DNA from: Bacteroides sp.
Lineage (GTDB): Bacteria > Bacillota > Clostridia > Lachnospirales > Lachnospiraceae
DNA: 64,000 nt
Direction of reading: 5' to 3'
NCBI GenBank assembly: GCA_023666705.1
Contig: JAMPBO010000017.1
Span: 1 to 64,000 of the forward strand
In this document: positions 63,137 through 64,000 of the stretch, piece by piece
Layout: the number at the start of each line of letters is the position of its first letter
Numbering within the stretch: position 1 is the stretch's first letter
Position numbers and translations under genes: made by a program
Notes under the pieces: generated by a model
Told to the model about the DNA's origin: nothing
Seen by the model: the letters and a program-made list of their open reading frames with translations, nothing else
Database searches by the model: none

Positions 63137-63325
63137 TTAAATAATCGATCGTAGAAATTTTCTTATATTAGAAGGTAAAAAACGATACGATTTAAAGTCG
63201 TGTAAATCACCACTTTTATATCGGGCTATATCTGTCAATGAAATAAATTCGTTTTCAAAATCCTGTGTATAGTGTCCTTGATTATTTTCCCCCTTGTTCC
63301 TCCTTGATATCACAATTATTCTCAT
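63137..63325 (-). pseudogene. KilA-N domain gene stub
   Basis: 62 codons. NEFISLTDIARYKSGD matches the start of a KilA-N DNA-binding domain, a phage-derived module. After KSGDLHDFKSY the family match ends, and the frame stops soon after. The rest of a normal gene (about 270 residues) is absent, so it is a truncated remnant. Confidence 0.6.
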
Positions 63326-63393
63326 CCAACGCTCTTTCCTTTTGAAAAATTTCTATGAAAGTGCTGCATATTCTCAATTTCATTCTCATATAT

Positions 63394-63990
63394 TTATTCG
63401 GGCATGGTAGGCTCTAAATGTTGTATCAGCTCCTGCAAGGAATTTTCAAACGGTTCCTTTTCAGGCTCGCCATCATTATCAAAGTCCTCCATAAATATCC
63501 TGCCCGTTTTGACTTCGTACAAAACAACATTCCCGGAATACCCCAAATAACCTATCGGCAGATATTCATTTACATTTCCGCCAAAATCATCACGCCACAG
63601 CTTAGCCAAATGCACAATGCCTTTCTTGTTAAAAAGAACATCATCTGCATTTTCATTCTCATATTTTATAACTCCAGATAAACATATACACTCATACTCA
63701 TAAAATTTATCATAGCCGAAAATTCCCGGATGCCAGTATGAATTCAAATATTCCTCAATATCCTGTGGCAGCTTATATCCAAGCTCCTTTTCAAACAACG
63801 AAACATCAGTCTTATCTTTCTTTTCGATAAAATATTTTCCAGACAGAAACGTCTGCTTCAAATCTGAGTGAATCTTCGAAAAATCGAAACTATCGTCATA
63901 ACGTATTTTCTTCAATGTGATTTTTTCTGCATAGGCTGTGATTGTATCCTTGAGTGTGCTGTTTTGTGGGTGGAAAATGGTTTCCTGCAT
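63394..63990 (-). CDS. Syd/SUKH-like protein
   Basis: 198 aa. The segments ELGYKLPQDIEEYLNSYWHP, then YLPIGYLGYSGNVVLYEVKT with RIFMED, resemble Syd and the SUKH immunity-protein superfamily. E. coli Syd interacts with SecY; SUKH proteins in Firmicutes often serve as immunity proteins to polymorphic toxins. No toxin gene is visible in the 10 bp left of the window, so the role is undetermined. The ATG is near the window end and the gene appears complete. Confidence 0.7.
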   Translation of the reverse strand: MQETIFHPQNSTLKDTITAYAEKITLKKIRYDDSFDFSKIHSDLKQTFLSGKYFIEKKDKTDVSLFEKELGYKLPQDIEEYLNSYWHPGIFGYDKFYEYECICLSGVIKYENENADDVLFNKKGIVHLAKLWRDDFGGNVNEYLPIGYLGYSGNVVLYEVKTGRIFMEDFDNDGEPEKEPFENSLQELIQHLEPTMPE

Positions 63991-64000
63991 CTTGGTTTTC

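Noticed and set aside
1-64000. CRISPR arrays, rRNA or tRNA genes
   Set aside because: No regularly spaced repeats and no tRNA cloverleaf or rRNA-like segments were noticed. A tRNAscan or Infernal run would settle this.

Overview
The window looks like a chromosomal segment of a low-GC anaerobic Firmicute, most likely of the Lachnospiraceae (Clostridia). The basis is AT-rich DNA, strong GGAGG-type ribosome binding sites, a 2-oxoacid:ferredoxin oxidoreductase with an adjacent rubredoxin, LanC-like proteins and many Lachnospiraceae-style accessory genes. Almost all genes lie on the minus strand. I saw no rRNA, tRNA, CRISPR array or intact insertion sequence.

Layout. 0-4.7 kb: a CgeB/DUF3880-type glycosyltransferase (plus strand), then a minus-strand run Fic protein - MATE exporter - membrane-anchored metallophosphoesterase. 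4.7-16.4 kb: a six-gene operon MoxR ATPase - DUF5682 - VWA - SWIM zinc finger - small membrane protein - DUF4132, the counterpart of the uncharacterised E. coli yehL/M/P/Q/I set. 16.4-20.1 kb: rubredoxin plus a 2-oxoacid:ferredoxin oxidoreductase packed into two fused polypeptides (gamma-delta and alpha-beta). 20.1-22.2 kb: a decaying winged-helix fragment and an AlbA/HATPase regulator.

22.3-34.9 kb is a very AT-rich defence island. It holds a three-component ABC (ABC-3C) system with a Cap4-like nuclease domain, an MltR-like protein, a YdbC/PC4-like protein, and a PLD nuclease-helicase with an Eco57I-type adenine methylase. 35-38.7 kb is a zone of small regulatory and toxin-antitoxin genes, several broken: a Phd-type antitoxin with a truncated toxin, an SdpR/SdpI pair, a frameshifted AraC regulator, and a DUF3791-DUF3990-DUF3791 operon.

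38.8-43.9 kb holds a MATE transporter fused to a cytidylate-kinase-like domain, behind an attenuator-like leader, and small metabolic genes (cupin, TfoX-like, GyrI-like, flavin reductase, HD phosphohydrolase). 44-52.3 kb is a sulfur amino acid region: LysR regulator - serine acetyltransferase - trans-sulfuration enzyme - MalY-like beta-lyase, then an operon LanC-like - cysteine synthase - LanC-like. A nearly identical 24-bp operator precedes both the LysR gene and the LanC operon. I therefore infer that the two LanC-like proteins belong to the cysteine regulon and not to lantibiotic synthesis. This is the best candidate here for an undescribed system.

52.4-57.4 kb: a second Fic protein and a type II restriction-modification cassette (RHH regulator, C5 methylase, endonuclease, Vsr nuclease) bracketed by an intact arsC-family gene and an arsC fragment. 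A 21-bp sequence found three times in the window accompanies both. 57.5-60.7 kb: a stand-alone FAAL-ACP-thioester reductase. 60.8-64 kb: MutT with a GNAT remnant, an AAA/DUF4143 ATPase, a KilA-N stub and a Syd/SUKH-like protein. Starts were moved from the longest reading frame where a ribosome binding site clearly decided the matter.
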